Assembly (NCBI GenBank): GCA_041391425.1
Contig: JAWKNZ010000002.1
Location: forward strand, 124,001-188,000
Direction: 5' to 3'
Length of the DNA stretch: 64,000 bases
Origin: JAWKNZ01 sp041391425
GTDB taxonomy: Bacteria; Bdellovibrionota_B; Oligoflexia; Oligoflexales; JAWKNZ01
In this document: piece by piece, positions 28,422-38,569 of the stretch
Numbering within the stretch: the stretch's first letter is position 1
How the letters are laid out: each line of letters begins with the position of its first letter
Translations under genes and position numbers: made by a program
The notes under the pieces: generated by a model
The model's database searches: none
What the model saw: the letters and a program-made list of their open reading frames with translations, nothing else
What the model was told of the DNA's origin: nothing

Positions 28422-29413
28422 TTAGCCAGTATTTTTTGAAAATTTTCCTAGTAATTGTTCAGAAAGACTATACCATTCAAGCTCTGCAAATCTTCTTAAA
28501 ATTGGACCTAACTTTTTTAGAAATTCAGTATTAGCAAATAAAGAATTCCAATTGCTATGTTGTATTACTGTGGTAGCCCAAGAATTGTTTTTATTGAGAA
28601 AGGCTAGATCGAATAGGCTAGCAATAAGTACTGGGCTTTCTGGATAGGAGGAGAGATGCGGTGCCAAATGGTTCCATGATACTTATCTTTTCGCTATCTC
28701 TCGATTCAATGGCTATCATTGCTAGCAATAAAAGGCATTCCATGCTTTTTCCTTGTAAGGTTATGCATTTGTTTGCAGCTTCCCAAGCTGCATCTGATCT
28801 TGATATTACAAGGTTTGCTTTTGCTAATTGAAAGTATGCGAGTATTTCATGAGGATCTATGCTTATATTATTTGCCATTCGACAGTTTCCAACAGCCTGC
28901 CCTTTTTCGAGTAGAGCTTGGCTCCTAAAATAGTATAAATAGGAGCGTATGGTGTATCTATTTTTCGCATTCGTCGATACATAGTTCTAAGTCATCAAGG
29001 TTTAATGCTAGCCATGCACATAAGAACCTAAATGAAATTAATTCTGTTTTATCAGCTATCTTTTGTATTAATGTTAAATAAGATCTTGCGTCATCTAACT
29101 GAAAAGAGAGGAAAGCCATATCGCTGGTTAGCAGTGATAAATCAAGACCGTAATAAGAAAAAAATGAGATGCATTTATTGAAATCTTTTTCTAACTCTCT
29201 AGAGTTAGAGATTAGACTAGATAGTGCATCTGTCCAGGCGAAATAGGAAAATTTATCTTGAAGATTTAAGCTTTGACAAACTTTAATTTGAAAATCATTT
29301 GTATAATGTTTGATATATGAAGGCGACTTTTTATTTGAGTTATGAATAATCTCGTTTTCAAACCAATTTTTTAGTTCTGGATAGTTTTTAAGTTGATGCT
29401 TGAAGATGGCCAC
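28422..29413 (-). pseudogene. TPR-like helical protein with two frameshifts
   Basis: Three consecutive frames on the minus strand read as one helical protein of about 330 residues: 29413 to 28958 (starts MAIFKHQLKNYPELKNW), then a second frame through GRLLETVEW and SIDPHEILAYFQLAKANLVI to about 28650, then a third, APHLSSYPESPVLIASLFDL to the stop at 28422. The repeats (AYFQLAKANLVISRSDAAWEA, LLLLAMIAIESRD) are TPR-like. Breaks lie near 28955 and 28650-28670. No signal peptide. Broken gene next to a partial repeat copy; original role unknown, possibly linked to the receiver-domain gene upstream. Confidence 0.75.
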
Positions 29414-29561
29414 GGATTTTCCTCACTGTTGTCGGTAATTCCTGGCGTTATACCTACGCTATAAATCTATTATAGCATTTTTTCTTCCTTTAATAAATTT
29501 ATGTCAACGGTCAGAATGGCCATGCATTTAGCGTTATGTTTGTGCATATTTATAATTTTGC

Positions 29562-30014
29562 TTATGAGACTGATGGTACGCGAGCTGCGGGGCTCACATC
29601 TCCTAACGAAGGCTGTTCTATTGGCACTCCTAAACAAAATGAAAGTACCTTTTCTAGAGATTCAAGGGTTGCTGGCTTTGTTGCAAAAAGATTTGGATTA
29701 AATTCTTCTTGCAGCAACTCAGAAGTTATAGCTTCATGAGCCAAACAGGAAACAAAAACTGTATGAAGGTTAGCATCCAATTTTTTGAGTTTTCTATGGC
29801 AATCAAATCCATGCATATATGGCATGATTATATCTAAGCTTACTATATCTGGTCGCACATCTTTAAATTTTTCTATCGCAGCTAAGCCATCGCCAGCTTC
29901 CCCTACAATTTCTAAGCCTAAAGACGCATAAAGTGTTCTCAATTGATTTCTGATGAGAGCAGAATCATCTACAATTAGTATTTTCTTATTATGCCAAGGG
30001 GAGGTGTCGTTCAT
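29562..30014 (-). CDS. CheY-like response regulator receiver protein
   Basis: 150 residues: one receiver domain with acidic pocket (ILIVDDSALIRNQL), phospho-acceptor Asp61 (VSLDIIMPYMHGFD), Ser89-equivalent (TVFVSCLAH) and Lys113 (FATKPATL), then a 25-residue tail without a DNA-binding or enzymatic domain. It should be phosphorylated by an unlinked histidine kinase and pass the signal through protein contact. The next relic downstream is the TPR gene, suggesting a former two-gene unit. All catalytic residues look intact. Confidence 0.9.
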   Translation of the reverse strand: MNDTSPWHNKKILIVDDSALIRNQLRTLYASLGLEIVGEAGDGLAAIEKFKDVRPDIVSLDIIMPYMHGFDCHRKLKKLDANLHTVFVSCLAHEAITSELLQEEFNPNLFATKPATLESLEKVLSFCLGVPIEQPSLGDVSPAARVPSVS

Positions 30015-30175
30015 AATATAGCCTCTATTGATAACTTAAATAATGATATTTCTATTATCGAATAATTCTCTAATTAATTTAGAGCTTAAGGGTCAATTTT
30101 TTCCTTGTGGATATCTTTGTTGATTTAATAAAAATCTTAGCACTATGATCTTTTAATCTTTTTATAAATATGTTT

Positions 30176-30294
30176 GTAACTGTTCAGCGTATCTTTTCCC
30201 TTCAATATGTCGCTTGATACATCGTCATCCATATGAGGGTGGCGGGCAGTCAAGGATTTGAATCGATCAGATAAAAAATACGCTGAATAGTTAC
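30176..30294 (-). repeat. Palindromic repeat family D, copy 1
   Basis: 119 bp bounded by GTAACTGTTCAGCGTAT and ATACGCTGAATAGTTAC, inverted relative to copies at 32.2 and 45.2 kb. The centre contains CGTCATCCATATGAGGGTGG. Located between the receiver gene and comEC. Confidence 0.9.
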
Positions 30295-30362
30295 ATATGT
30301 TTTTACTATGAATGCAAAACTCATTTCTTTACGCCATTTTGATAATCTGCATATCAGAAAGT

Positions 30363-31778
30363 TTATATATAAGTTTTTGATATGGACCGGAAGTAGTTTA
30401 GAAAAATAAATGTTAAGATAGCTAAGCATAGAAGCCTTATGCTTAAAGGGATGTTGTCATAGAATAATGCTGGGTAATCATTGGATATTTGATATGATTT
30501 GTCTAACATATCTAAAAATTTTAATTGGATTTTTCCAAGTAGGATTGAAGTATTTTGAGGTAGGGTAATAAAGATATCTAAGAGAACAAAAAAGAAGAGT
30601 ATTGGAAAAATTGGAACTAATATTATATTTAAAAACATGCCCACAATACTTAAACGGGCAAACATCGCAACTGAAAATATTGTAAATAAAATTTGAGGAA
30701 AAAATATATTTTTAAGCTTTGTTTTATTAGATTGCGTGGTTGATAGAATGCATAGATAAGCACCCCAAGTAAGTAAGGCTGGAAATGAGATGAAGTTATT
30801 TGGAAATAATAGTATTTGGACTGTAAATGCAATAACTAGACGGGAGCTTATGGAAAGTGCTCCAGTATATATTAAAGAAATTTTATGACACGCAAAGACA
30901 ATTAAAGCTCTTTGTGCGGATACTGGAAATCCAATACTTATTACGAAACAAATTGTAAGGATAATGCTCATTAAAGAGCTTAGAATTTTACAGGCGATCC
31001 AATATCGCGATTTTAAAAATGAAGATAGATATAAAATCCAAGCCGGAAATAAGATAACTCGATCAATTAATAACGAAAAGAATCCTATATGAAGGCCACT
31101 GACTACCAGCAGATGCATAGTGCCTGTCATAAGAAATACATCTTTTTCTCTTGATGATAAAGAGTTATAGTTTCCCATTGTGAGAGCCGCATACCAGCGG
31201 CTTAATTTTGGATTCAGATTATCTATGCGTGTGTTCATGAAATTATTTAAAATTTTGGATAGCCTTTCTAAAAAGGTCAATCTTTCTCTGACCTGGGGAG
31301 AAAATTTAGGCTGCAAGCGTGTTTGCTGGGTTTTTACTAAGCTATGGCTTTTTTGATTATGAATGTATCCTATGCTTCCAGATGGTAAGGGGAAGGAACT
31401 ATGAGTAAAATACAAAAACTTATGATCTTCATTTTGGCTTGAAAGATAAATTTGAAGTAAATTTTTGGAATATGGAATAGCATTATTGACTTGGATGATG
31501 GTATTTTCTTTTAAATGGGGAGTTGGACTTTGGTGGATAGCTCCCCAATAGAAGCCTGTGAATGATATTAGCGCCTTTGATATCAAGAGACTGTAGCTCT
31601 TAGAGTAGCTAATTATTATGGCTACTAAAGGTAGTGTAGAGAATAGGATAATTCTTCCTATTAAATCTATATTTTCAAGAATTATCAATCCATAGATCTG
31701 GCCTAAGGTGAAAAAAAATATTCCTATAGGTACATATCCATTACTAATTATTTTTATAGTAATGCGATTGAGAATCAT
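30363..31778 (-). CDS. comEC: ComEC/Rec2-type DNA-uptake channel protein
   Basis: 471 residues with about ten hydrophobic segments. The signature VFLMTGTMHLLVVSGLHIGF of the ComEC competence domain is present, followed by TM helices including ISIGFPVSAQRALIVF, another conserved ComEC element. The N-terminal soluble segment (residues ~90-170) is the DUF4131-like OB part. ComEC forms the inner-membrane channel for single-stranded DNA in natural transformation. The C-terminal metallo-beta-lactamase nuclease domain present in many homologues is absent; the protein stops after the last TM helix, a known short form or a truncation. Start from ATG 31778 with no close neighbour. Confidence 0.85.
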   Translation of the reverse strand: MILNRITIKIISNGYVPIGIFFFTLGQIYGLIILENIDLIGRIILFSTLPLVAIIISYSKSYSLLISKALISFTGFYWGAIHQSPTPHLKENTIIQVNNAIPYSKNLLQIYLSSQNEDHKFLYFTHSSFPLPSGSIGYIHNQKSHSLVKTQQTRLQPKFSPQVRERLTFLERLSKILNNFMNTRIDNLNPKLSRWYAALTMGNYNSLSSREKDVFLMTGTMHLLVVSGLHIGFFSLLIDRVILFPAWILYLSSFLKSRYWIACKILSSLMSIILTICFVISIGFPVSAQRALIVFACHKISLIYTGALSISSRLVIAFTVQILLFPNNFISFPALLTWGAYLCILSTTQSNKTKLKNIFFPQILFTIFSVAMFARLSIVGMFLNIILVPIFPILFFFVLLDIFITLPQNTSILLGKIQLKFLDMLDKSYQISNDYPALFYDNIPLSIRLLCLAILTFIFLNYFRSISKTYI

Positions 31779-32024
31779 AGTTTATGACAGTTTCTTAATT
31801 AAAAGTTCTATTTGGTAAACAAATATTAGAGAATATGTCTATTCTTCAGGGAATTTTTACTTTTAATAAGTGTTGGTGGTGAAGGGAGATCTGACAGTAG
31901 TACAAATATATCACAGTCGTTTTCTTGTTTGAATTTTTGTCATGCTGAGCGGATGTGAAGTATCTTTCTCAGCTACACGCCCAGTATTTTTTATTGTATT
32001 TATTTGTTCTTAAATTTTTCTATT

Positions 32025-32198
32025 TAACCCGGATCCGAATTTTTAGCTAGTTGCGGTGTTACTTCGTCGTCAGGAAATCCTCATATACCAACATGTGCAC
32101 TGCGGTTTCCCGCCTTCTCGCGCCTAGCACCCGGGCGAACTTCGAATCTGTCGAAAATACTGCATCTTTTCAAAAAACTTCAGAACCCGGATTTAACA
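32025..32198 (+). repeat. Palindromic repeat family A, copy at 32 kb
   Basis: About 174 bp. Ends are imperfect inverted repeats (TTAACCCGGATCCGAATTT and the complement of AACTTCAGAACCCGGATTTAA). The interior has GGAAATCC...CATATACCAACATGTGC...GGTTTCC and is over 80% identical by eye to the copy at 46.7 kb. Confidence 0.88.
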
Positions 32199-32213
32199 GT
32201 CTTTAAAATAATG

Positions 32214-32332
32214 GTAACTATTCAGCGTATTTTTTATCTGATCGATTCAAAGCCTTGACTGCCCGTCATCCATATGAGGATGACGATGTATCAAGCGACA
32301 TATTGAAGGGAAGAGATACGCTGAATAGTTAC
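32214..32332 (+). repeat. Palindromic repeat family D, copy 2
   Basis: 119 bp, GTAACTATTCAGCGTAT at the left and its perfect complement at the right. Centre CGTCATCC-ATATGA-GGATGACG is a perfect 8-bp stem. Sixteen bases after the family A copy. Confidence 0.92.
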
Positions 32333-32466
32333 AAATAATGAAGGATTTTCAAGATATGGATAGGCTGACTTGAAACAGCAATGAAATATTGCCTGCTAAG
32401 CCGCTTTTTGGAAAAATTATATCCGTCATCTGAAGTATCAGAGTGACGGTATAAAATAAATTATAT

Positions 32467-33593
32467 TTAAGTATGTTGTAAATGAGAGAGTGTTGATGCG
32501 TTATCGGTACTGTCATCTTTATTACGTGTATTGGCGACCAGAATACTTATGATGGCAACTATTAGACAGAATATAGCGACAATAAAAAATGCTGGATGCC
32601 ATAGTGCTCCCAAGGCAAACATGATAGCTGAGGATGTTGAGCATACAAAAGAATTTACCATCAGCTTATCTTTTCTTAAAACAGGCAATTCTCCTTTTAA
32701 AACACCTTTAGCAAAGCCATCTAAGATTAAATGCCTTTCTTTGGATTTCTGGAAATGTTTTAAAAAGCTTTTGGGGCGGTAATAGTATTTTACAAACCAA
32801 AAGGTAGATGGATGAGCTGCAGCCCTGCTATTTCTAGCTCTGTTCGGCAATCTAGCTGAACATCGGTAAAGTTTTTACGAGCTCTTGATGATAGCGTAAA
32901 ACTTGACTTTGCTCGCCCCTTTCAGCCTCTTCTTCTTCAACTTGGATATTTAGAATAGGAAGGCCATTAGCAAATTTAAATTCAAAGGGTTCTTTTATGC
33001 TATAAGCTGAAACATCTACTCCGCCTACCGTCGATTGATTCTTTGGTGGCCGATGTTTGGTCTAGCCTTCCCCTAGAAAAAGTTGGAATCGAGTGGAGCC
33101 GTCCCAATCAACGCGAACTGCTTCTTTGGCTCATGAAGCCTGGCAATGCCCCAATTTTCAAGATATTTTCTCTCGATGAAATGCACCACCGGTAGCTGCG
33201 GTGAAATTGTCCTGTTTCAACGACGTGATTGCTGCTGAGTATATAATCACCTGAACTAAGATTTCGCCTTTCCACTAGCCCTTTCCAAGCGGTATGTGCT
33301 TGCAGTGAAATGACCCAAAATGGGATGGAAAATCCTGAAATATCTGCGACAGAAAACTCTTCTTCGACAGAACCGCGGCTGTGATGCAATCTTTTTAACC
33401 ATTTAAGTGTCAGGTCTCTGATTTGCCGAGAATCTGTCGTATTAGCTACGATAAAATGTTCGCCAAATATCTCTTTTTGTCCATTTTCTTTATTAAGTCC
33501 AAAGGTTGCCGAGCAGAATGGACACATGAAGAGGTATTCGCGCAAATCATATTTTGATGGGGCGTTGCAGCTAGGGCAGGATAGTTCATGCAT
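32467..33593 (-). pseudogene. Zinc-ribbon membrane protein, decayed
   Basis: The N-terminal part is intact from 33593: CPSCNAPSKYDLREYLFMCPFCSATFG forms a four-Cys zinc ribbon, then a beta-rich part (FSVADISGFSIPFWVISL). At 33108 the frame shifts to EAVRVDWDGSTRFQLFLGEG, meets a TAG, continues as VGGVDVSAYSIKEPFEFKFA..QVLRYHQELVKTLPMFS, meets another stop near 32855, and a third frame adds a C-terminus with TM helices (FALGALWHPAFFIVAIFCLI) ending at 32467. Joined length is about 370 residues. I do not recognise the family name. Three lesions make it a pseudogene. Confidence 0.75.
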
Positions 33594-33656
33594 TGTAGCA
33601 ATCCTCCGTTTTTATCCCAGTTATTGGCGTTATGTCTATTTTATCATGACTTGTGG

Positions 33657-33684
33657 TTGACACTCTCTATTTTGGTATTATGTT
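33657..33684 (+). promoter_or_regulatory. Candidate dnaK promoter
   Basis: TTGACA (33657-33662) and TATGTT (33679-33684) with a 16-bp spacer, about 120 bases before the gene. It resembles a sigma-70 type site; no sigma-32 or CIRCE element was recognised. Confidence 0.4.
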
Positions 33685-33811
33685 GGGTTTCAGGTGAAGA
33701 CCTTTTAGCTTAACTGTCTGGCTGTAACTATAATATAGGCAGAACCGGCTGTGTTTTATAACAATTATTTTAGTGTAACTTATTGATTTAATTATATCTT
33801 GGAGGGTGCTC

Positions 33812-35722
33812 ATGGGAAAAATTATTGGAATTGACTTAGGAACCACAAACTCAGTGGTTTCAGTGATGGAGCAGGGGCAACCCAAGATCATCGCAAACGC
33901 TGAAGGTCAGAGAACAACACCCAGTGTTGTCGCTTATACAAAGGATGGTGAAGTGCTAGTTGGTGCGTCTGCTAGGCGTCAGGCTGTAACGAACCCAAAA
34001 AATACAGTTTTTTCGGCAAAGCGTTTTATTGGTAGCACTTTCGCCGAAATGAAAGATGAATCTACCCGTGTTCCTTTTAAAGTTAAGCAAGGAAAAGGCG
34101 GTGGTTGTGTTTTTGCTCTGGATGGGCGAGAGGTTACACCACCGGAGATTTCAGCAAAAGTTTTAGCAAAGTTGAAGCAAGCGGCTGAAGATTATTTGGG
34201 CGAGCCTGTAACTGAGGCTGTTATCACAGTTCCAGCTTATTTTAACGACTCTCAGAGACAAGCGACTAAGGATGCCGGTAAGATTGCTGGTTTAGACGTT
34301 AAACGGATTGTTGCTGAACCTACAGCAGCGGCTTTGGCTTATGGGCTAGATAAGAAAGGCTCTGAAAAAGTTGCTGTCTTTGACTTTGGTGGTGGTACTT
34401 TTGACGTTTCAATTTTGGAAGTTGCTGAAAGCATTGTTGAGGTTCTTGCAACCAATGGAGATACCCACCTTGGTGGTGATAATATCGACGAGGTATTGAT
34501 CAAGTTTTTGGTCGATAATTTTAAGAAAGATACTGGCATCGATGTAGCAACTGACCCAATGGCATTACAACGCCTTAAGGAAGCAGCTGAAAAGGCAAAG
34601 ATTGAGCTATCTACAGCTCAAAGCACAGAAGTTAACTTGCCGTTTTTGACAGCAGATCAGTCTGGTCCTAAGCATTTAAATGTGACTATAAGCCGGCCAG
34701 ATTTTGAAAGGTTAATTTCTGACCTTGTTAGCAAGACTTTGGAGCCTTGCAAGCAGGTTTTAAAAGATGCTGGATTGACAGCAGCAGATATTGATGAGGT
34801 ATTATTAGTTGGAGGTTCAACGCGTGTTCCTTTAGTGCAAAGGGAAGTTAAGAGCTTCTTCAATAAAGAACCGAACAAGTCGGTTAACCCAGATGAGGTC
34901 GTTTCTATCGGTGCTGCGGTACAAGCTGGAATTTTAGGTGGTGATGTTAAGGATATCCTACTTTTAGATGTCACGCCATTATCGCTTGGTATAGAAACAT
35001 TGGGTGGGGTTATGACTAAGCTCATAGAAAGAAACACCACAATCCCAACAAAAAAGACACAGGTATTCTCAACTGCAGCTGATAACCAGCCTTCAGTAGA
35101 AATCAGTGTTCTACAGGGTGAAAGAGAAATGGCTAGCGCCAACAAGAAATTGGGTAATTTTAGCTTGTCAGATATTCCTCCTGCGCCAAGAGGTGTGCCA
35201 CAAATCGAAGTGACATTTGATATCGATGCAAATGGTCTAGTTTCTGTTTCAGCTAAGGATTTAGGAACAGGTAAGGAGCAGAAGATTGTTATCACTGCTG
35301 ATACCAAGCTATCCGAAGAAGATATTGAAAAGATGGTTAAAGAGGCTGAGCTGAATGCGGATGCTGATAAAAAACTTAAAGAGAGGGTTGAAGCGCGTAA
35401 CGGTCTTGATTCTTTGATTTATCAAGCTGAAAAGATGTTGAAAGAAAACGGCGAGAAATTACAAGCAGAGCTTAAACAAGACGTTGAAACAGCATTGACT
35501 GAGGCTAAGTCTAAGTTAGATAGTGAAGATGTCAGTGTTCTAAATGCAGCAAAAGAGGCCTTTGAAGCTAAGTTACATAAGCTCGCAGAAGCTGTCTATA
35601 AGCAAGAAGAGGCGCAAAAACAAGGTGCAACTGCTTCACAAGGTGAGGCTGATGCTGGAGGAAAATCTTCTGGCAACAACGACGATGTCGTCGATGCAGA
35701 ATATGAAGAAAGCAATCCTTAA
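33812..35722 (+). CDS. dnaK: Chaperone protein DnaK (Hsp70)
   Basis: 636 residues, ATP-driven protein folding chaperone. Signatures: IIGIDLGTTNSVV at the N-terminus, VFDFGGGTFDVSIL, VLLVGGSTRVPLVQ, the linker DILLLDVTPLSLGIETLGG, then the substrate-binding domain and a helical lid ending with the charged tail DVVDAEYEE. Length normal. The start at 33812 is chosen because GGAGG (33801-33805) is correctly spaced; a GTG at 33806 overlaps that site. grpE and dnaJ are not adjacent. It is monocistronic, with a strong terminator after it. AT-rich but codon use looks like the strongest in the window. Confidence 0.97.
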   Translation: MGKIIGIDLGTTNSVVSVMEQGQPKIIANAEGQRTTPSVVAYTKDGEVLVGASARRQAVTNPKNTVFSAKRFIGSTFAEMKDESTRVPFKVKQGKGGGCVFALDGREVTPPEISAKVLAKLKQAAEDYLGEPVTEAVITVPAYFNDSQRQATKDAGKIAGLDVKRIVAEPTAAALAYGLDKKGSEKVAVFDFGGGTFDVSILEVAESIVEVLATNGDTHLGGDNIDEVLIKFLVDNFKKDTGIDVATDPMALQRLKEAAEKAKIELSTAQSTEVNLPFLTADQSGPKHLNVTISRPDFERLISDLVSKTLEPCKQVLKDAGLTAADIDEVLLVGGSTRVPLVQREVKSFFNKEPNKSVNPDEVVSIGAAVQAGILGGDVKDILLLDVTPLSLGIETLGGVMTKLIERNTTIPTKKTQVFSTAADNQPSVEISVLQGEREMASANKKLGNFSLSDIPPAPRGVPQIEVTFDIDANGLVSVSAKDLGTGKEQKIVITADTKLSEEDIEKMVKEAELNADADKKLKERVEARNGLDSLIYQAEKMLKENGEKLQAELKQDVETALTEAKSKLDSEDVSVLNAAKEAFEAKLHKLAEAVYKQEEAQKQGATASQGEADAGGKSSGNNDDVVDAEYEESNP

Positions 35723-35754
35723 TTAAGCTTTGTTTTTGATCTAAAAAAGTTAAG

Positions 35755-35797
35755 AAAGCGAAGCGACTTTACTCAGATGGCCGCTTCGCTTTTTTAT
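35755..35797 (+). terminator. dnaK terminator
   Basis: AAAGCGAAGCG and CGCTTCGCTTTTTT form a stem of at least nine G+C-rich pairs with a 16-base loop and a T6 tail (35790-35796). Confidence 0.85.
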
Positions 35798-36556
35798 TTA
35801 GGCGTCGGAGTTGTTTTTAATTTTGCTTAAACCTTTGAAAAGTTCGATGGGAATAGGGAAAAAGGATGTCGTGTTATTTTTTCCTGCAATATCAACCATA
35901 GTTTGTAAATATCTTAATTGTAAAGTCTGTTCATTGCTGGACATTGTGTCAGCGGCAGCTTTTAGTTTGAGTGCTGCTTGAGCTTCTCCTTCTGCAGCTA
36001 TAATTTTTGCCCTTCGTTGTCTTTCGGCCTCAGCTTCTTTGGCCATAGCGCGCTGCATGTCAGGTGGTAAGTCGATATGCTTTAACTCTACAGCTACGAC
36101 TTTGATGCCCCATGGGTCAGTATTCTCATCTAATATCGTTTGTAGTTTGGAGTTGATGCGATCTCTTTCACTCAATAATTCGTCGAGGGTGTTTTCTCCC
36201 AGTACTGATCGCAGATGAGTTTGTGCTAGTTGGTTGGTTGCAAATTGATAGTTTTCTATATTGATCATGGCCTTGATTGGATTTACCACGCGGAAATAGA
36301 GCACAGCATTTACTTTTAGACTTACGTTGTCTTTGCTTATTACATCTTGTGGCTCAATGTCCATGGTAACAGTACGGATACTTATTTTATACATTTGATC
36401 TACAATAGGGATTATAAAGAAGAGACCAGGTCCTTTGGCAGCTGCTTGCACACGTCCAAGACGGAATATTACAGCTCGCTCATATTCTGGGACAATACGG
36501 ACCATCATAGCAACTATAATTACAATTAGAATTAAGAAGAATATTAAACTACTCAT
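35798..36556 (-). CDS. SPFH/Band 7 (slipin-like) membrane protein
   Basis: 252 residues. One N-terminal TM helix (LIFFLILIVIIVAMMVRIV) and an SPFH domain: PEYERAVIFRLGRV, GLFFIIPIVDQMYKISIRT, LRSVLGENTLDELLSERDRIN, WGIKVVAVELKHIDLPPDMQRAMAKEAEAERQRRAKII. This is the bacterial slipin (p-stomatin) group, which forms oligomers in membrane microdomains. It is paired with an NfeD protein 18 bases upstream, the classic slipin-NfeD operon, where NfeD protease is thought to cleave the C-terminal hydrophobic part of stomatin. Intact although its partner appears frameshifted. Confidence 0.92.
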   Translation of the reverse strand: MSSLIFFLILIVIIVAMMVRIVPEYERAVIFRLGRVQAAAKGPGLFFIIPIVDQMYKISIRTVTMDIEPQDVISKDNVSLKVNAVLYFRVVNPIKAMINIENYQFATNQLAQTHLRSVLGENTLDELLSERDRINSKLQTILDENTDPWGIKVVAVELKHIDLPPDMQRAMAKEAEAERQRRAKIIAAEGEAQAALKLKAAADTMSSNEQTLQLRYLQTMVDIAGKNNTTSFFPIPIELFKGLSKIKNNSDA

Positions 36557-36574
36557 TGAATGACCTCATTAAAA

Positions 36575-37944
36575 TTAGGTGTGGGTTTCATCGTTATTTG
36601 TTGTGTCTAACGTAACAAGAAATCTTAAATTTTCAACAATCTTTATTATAGTTAGTCGATCTCCTTTCCTTACATTTCTGCTGTTATCTTGATCGGATTG
36701 GCATAGCTCTGCATTCCAGATTTCGCCCTCAAAACGAACTTTTCCTTTGCCATTTAGAAAATCATTTATAGCCTTTGCTGATTTGCCCTTTACGCCTTCC
36801 ATGCCAGATGTCACAGGCCTTCTCTCGGATTTGAGCACTAAAAGAGCTATACTTATCCCAGCTCCTGCAACGACCAATGCACCTGGAACTATAAAAGTTA
36901 GAGATATCCGCAAGCCATGAGTATCAGACGGGTCTACCAGAAAGATTGAGCCTAGCAGGAAGCCTATAAATCCTCCAATGCCAAGAACTCCAAAGCTTGG
37001 GACAAAAAATTCTGCTATCATGCATCCAACTCCTACTAAAAGTAGGGCAGCTGCGCCAAAACTTACTGGTAAGACCGATGTAGCAATTAGAGCTAATATC
37101 ATGCAAATTCCGCCGATAACACCAGGAAAAATCGAACCAGGATGGGTGAGCTCAAACCCTAATCCTATCAATCCTCCTAAAAATAGTAGGTAAAAGAAAT
37201 TGGGATTTGATAGTATTTCTAAAGCTTTTTGTCTGATAGAGGGCTCATAAGCAGTTATACTGCTGCCAGATGTGTTAATAGTGATTTCGGAGTTATTTTG
37301 AAGTTTTATTATTTTTCCATCTATCATCTTTAAAAGTTGATCTATACTTGGAGCAATATAGTCGATAACATTATTTTTTATTGCTTCTTCATCTGTGATC
37401 GAAGTGGACATTGAGACGAATGATCTAGCCATTTCTTCATTGCGCCCTCTCGCCTTAGCTATACTTTCAATAAAGGCAACTGTATCATTGGTAATTTTTT
37501 CTCCCAATTTGCTACTAAGATCTTCTCCATTTGACTGGATAGGATGCGCTGCTCCAATATTTGTACCTGGAGCCATGGCAGCGATATTTGCAGCAAGAGT
37601 GATAAAGGAACCGGCGCTACCAGCCCGAGAGCCTGAAGGACCAATCCAAACAATAGTCGGGAATGGGGCTGCCATTAAGTCTTTCACCATTTTTCTGGTG
37701 GTTTCAAGACTTCTCCGGGGGTATCCAATTGAATGATGATACCCTGATACTCATCACCTTTGGCTTGGTCTAATGCTGAGGATAAGATATCTTGAGATGC
37801 AGTTCCTATAATGCCAATTTCGACTTTTAGCCAACGATTTGAGTTTGAGGCAAGCATTTGTGGTTGGATGAAAAGAGTCAGGGAGTAATATATAGTTAAT
37901 GATAAAATATTTATTAGATAGAGCTTCTCCAACCAGCGCTTCAT
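36575..37944 (-). pseudogene. nfeD: NfeD-type membrane serine protease with one frameshift
   Basis: Two frames join into a full NfeD of about 455 residues: N-terminal signal/TM and the start of the ClpP-like protease domain (37944 to ~37720, QGIIIQLDTPG), then ETTRKMVKDLMAAPFPTIVWIGPSGSRAGSAGSFITLAANIAAMAPGTNIGAAHP, in which AGSAGS holds the catalytic Ser, four to five TM helices (VGVGCMIAEFFVPSFGVLGI), and the C-terminal OB-fold NfeD domain (GKGKVRFEGEIWNAE). The break is at a run of five G/C (CCCCCGG, 37717-37721), so a homopolymer sequencing error or a real lesion are both possible. ATG 37944 overlaps the upstream gene's TGA, indicating an operon with the slipin. Confidence 0.75.
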
Positions 37945-38569
37945 TTTGAGTCCTCTTCTTCGAAGTATTTTATAACCTTTTTTAGATCATTCCAGGCATC
38001 TAGTTTTAAGACTGGATGTTTGAGCAATTAATTGGATGCCAGGTTATAATAAATTTGATTTGTGAATTATTACTTGTTCTTTGGCACCATTCACCTCGTT
38101 TTTCATCAAAGGATTTTCCATCTAGAATATTTAATAGATGGGCAGTAGTTGGATCGAGAACTATAACTACTTTACACATTAGCTTTGAGATTTCTTCTAG
38201 TAATAGACTCTTTGAGTTTTTTAAGTTTTGATCAATTAAGCGTACTTTCTTAATGGCAGTTTTTTTAAAGTTCATTGCTGATATCATCTTATCAAGAAGA
38301 TCTTCTCCTTGATGAGATGTGTCGGTTTCCCAGCTAGAGTTTGAGGATAGCATAATAATATCGTATTTTTTGAGATGGGCATCGATCGGGACTTGTAAGC
38401 AATTAAAGAATTGCTTTTCAGGAGTTTTGCTTTCGTCTTCAAAGCTATCGATAATAGAATCCGCTTGTTTTCTCATCATCGAAGGAAAGCGTAATCCGCG
38501 TGTTTTCTGCCAAGCTAATAGTGTTTTGAGTTGTTCCAGTTGGCTTGTGTGATTCATTTCATGTCCCAT
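37941..38569 (-). pseudogene. Uracil-DNA glycosylase-fold protein, frameshifted, motif 1 missing
   Basis: The first 187 residues have the UDG family 4/5 pattern: QGEDLLDKMISAMN (usual QGRPFVGAAGqlLD), EEISKLMCKVVIVLDPTTAHLLN, RGEWCQ and TWHPI (usual HHPayLL). After the His-Pro motif the frame shifts near 38030, and LLKHPVLKLDAWNDLKKVIKYF continues to a TGA that overlaps the nfeD start, which is the normal UDG C-terminus. The catalytic GExPGxxE motif 1 reads MLSSNSSWE, so uracil excision is unlikely even if the frame were restored. First gene of the UDG-nfeD-slipin operon. One frameshift, position not a homopolymer. Confidence 0.65.

Larger units (their letters stand above)
31779..32466. other. 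Repeat-filled intergenic region
   Basis: 688 bases without an intact gene. It holds a family A copy (32025-32198), a family D copy (32214-32332), an isolated half-palindrome GTCATGCTGAGCGG (about 31939) resembling the nested palindrome in the 45.2-kb copy, and a small hairpin CCGTCATCTGA...TCAGAGTGACGG (32423-32449). The region looks like a sink for palindromic sequences. Confidence 0.7.

Noticed and set aside
34657..35307. 216-codon frame antisense to dnaK
   Set aside because: Shadow of dnaK codon structure; dnaK is unquestionable on the other strand.
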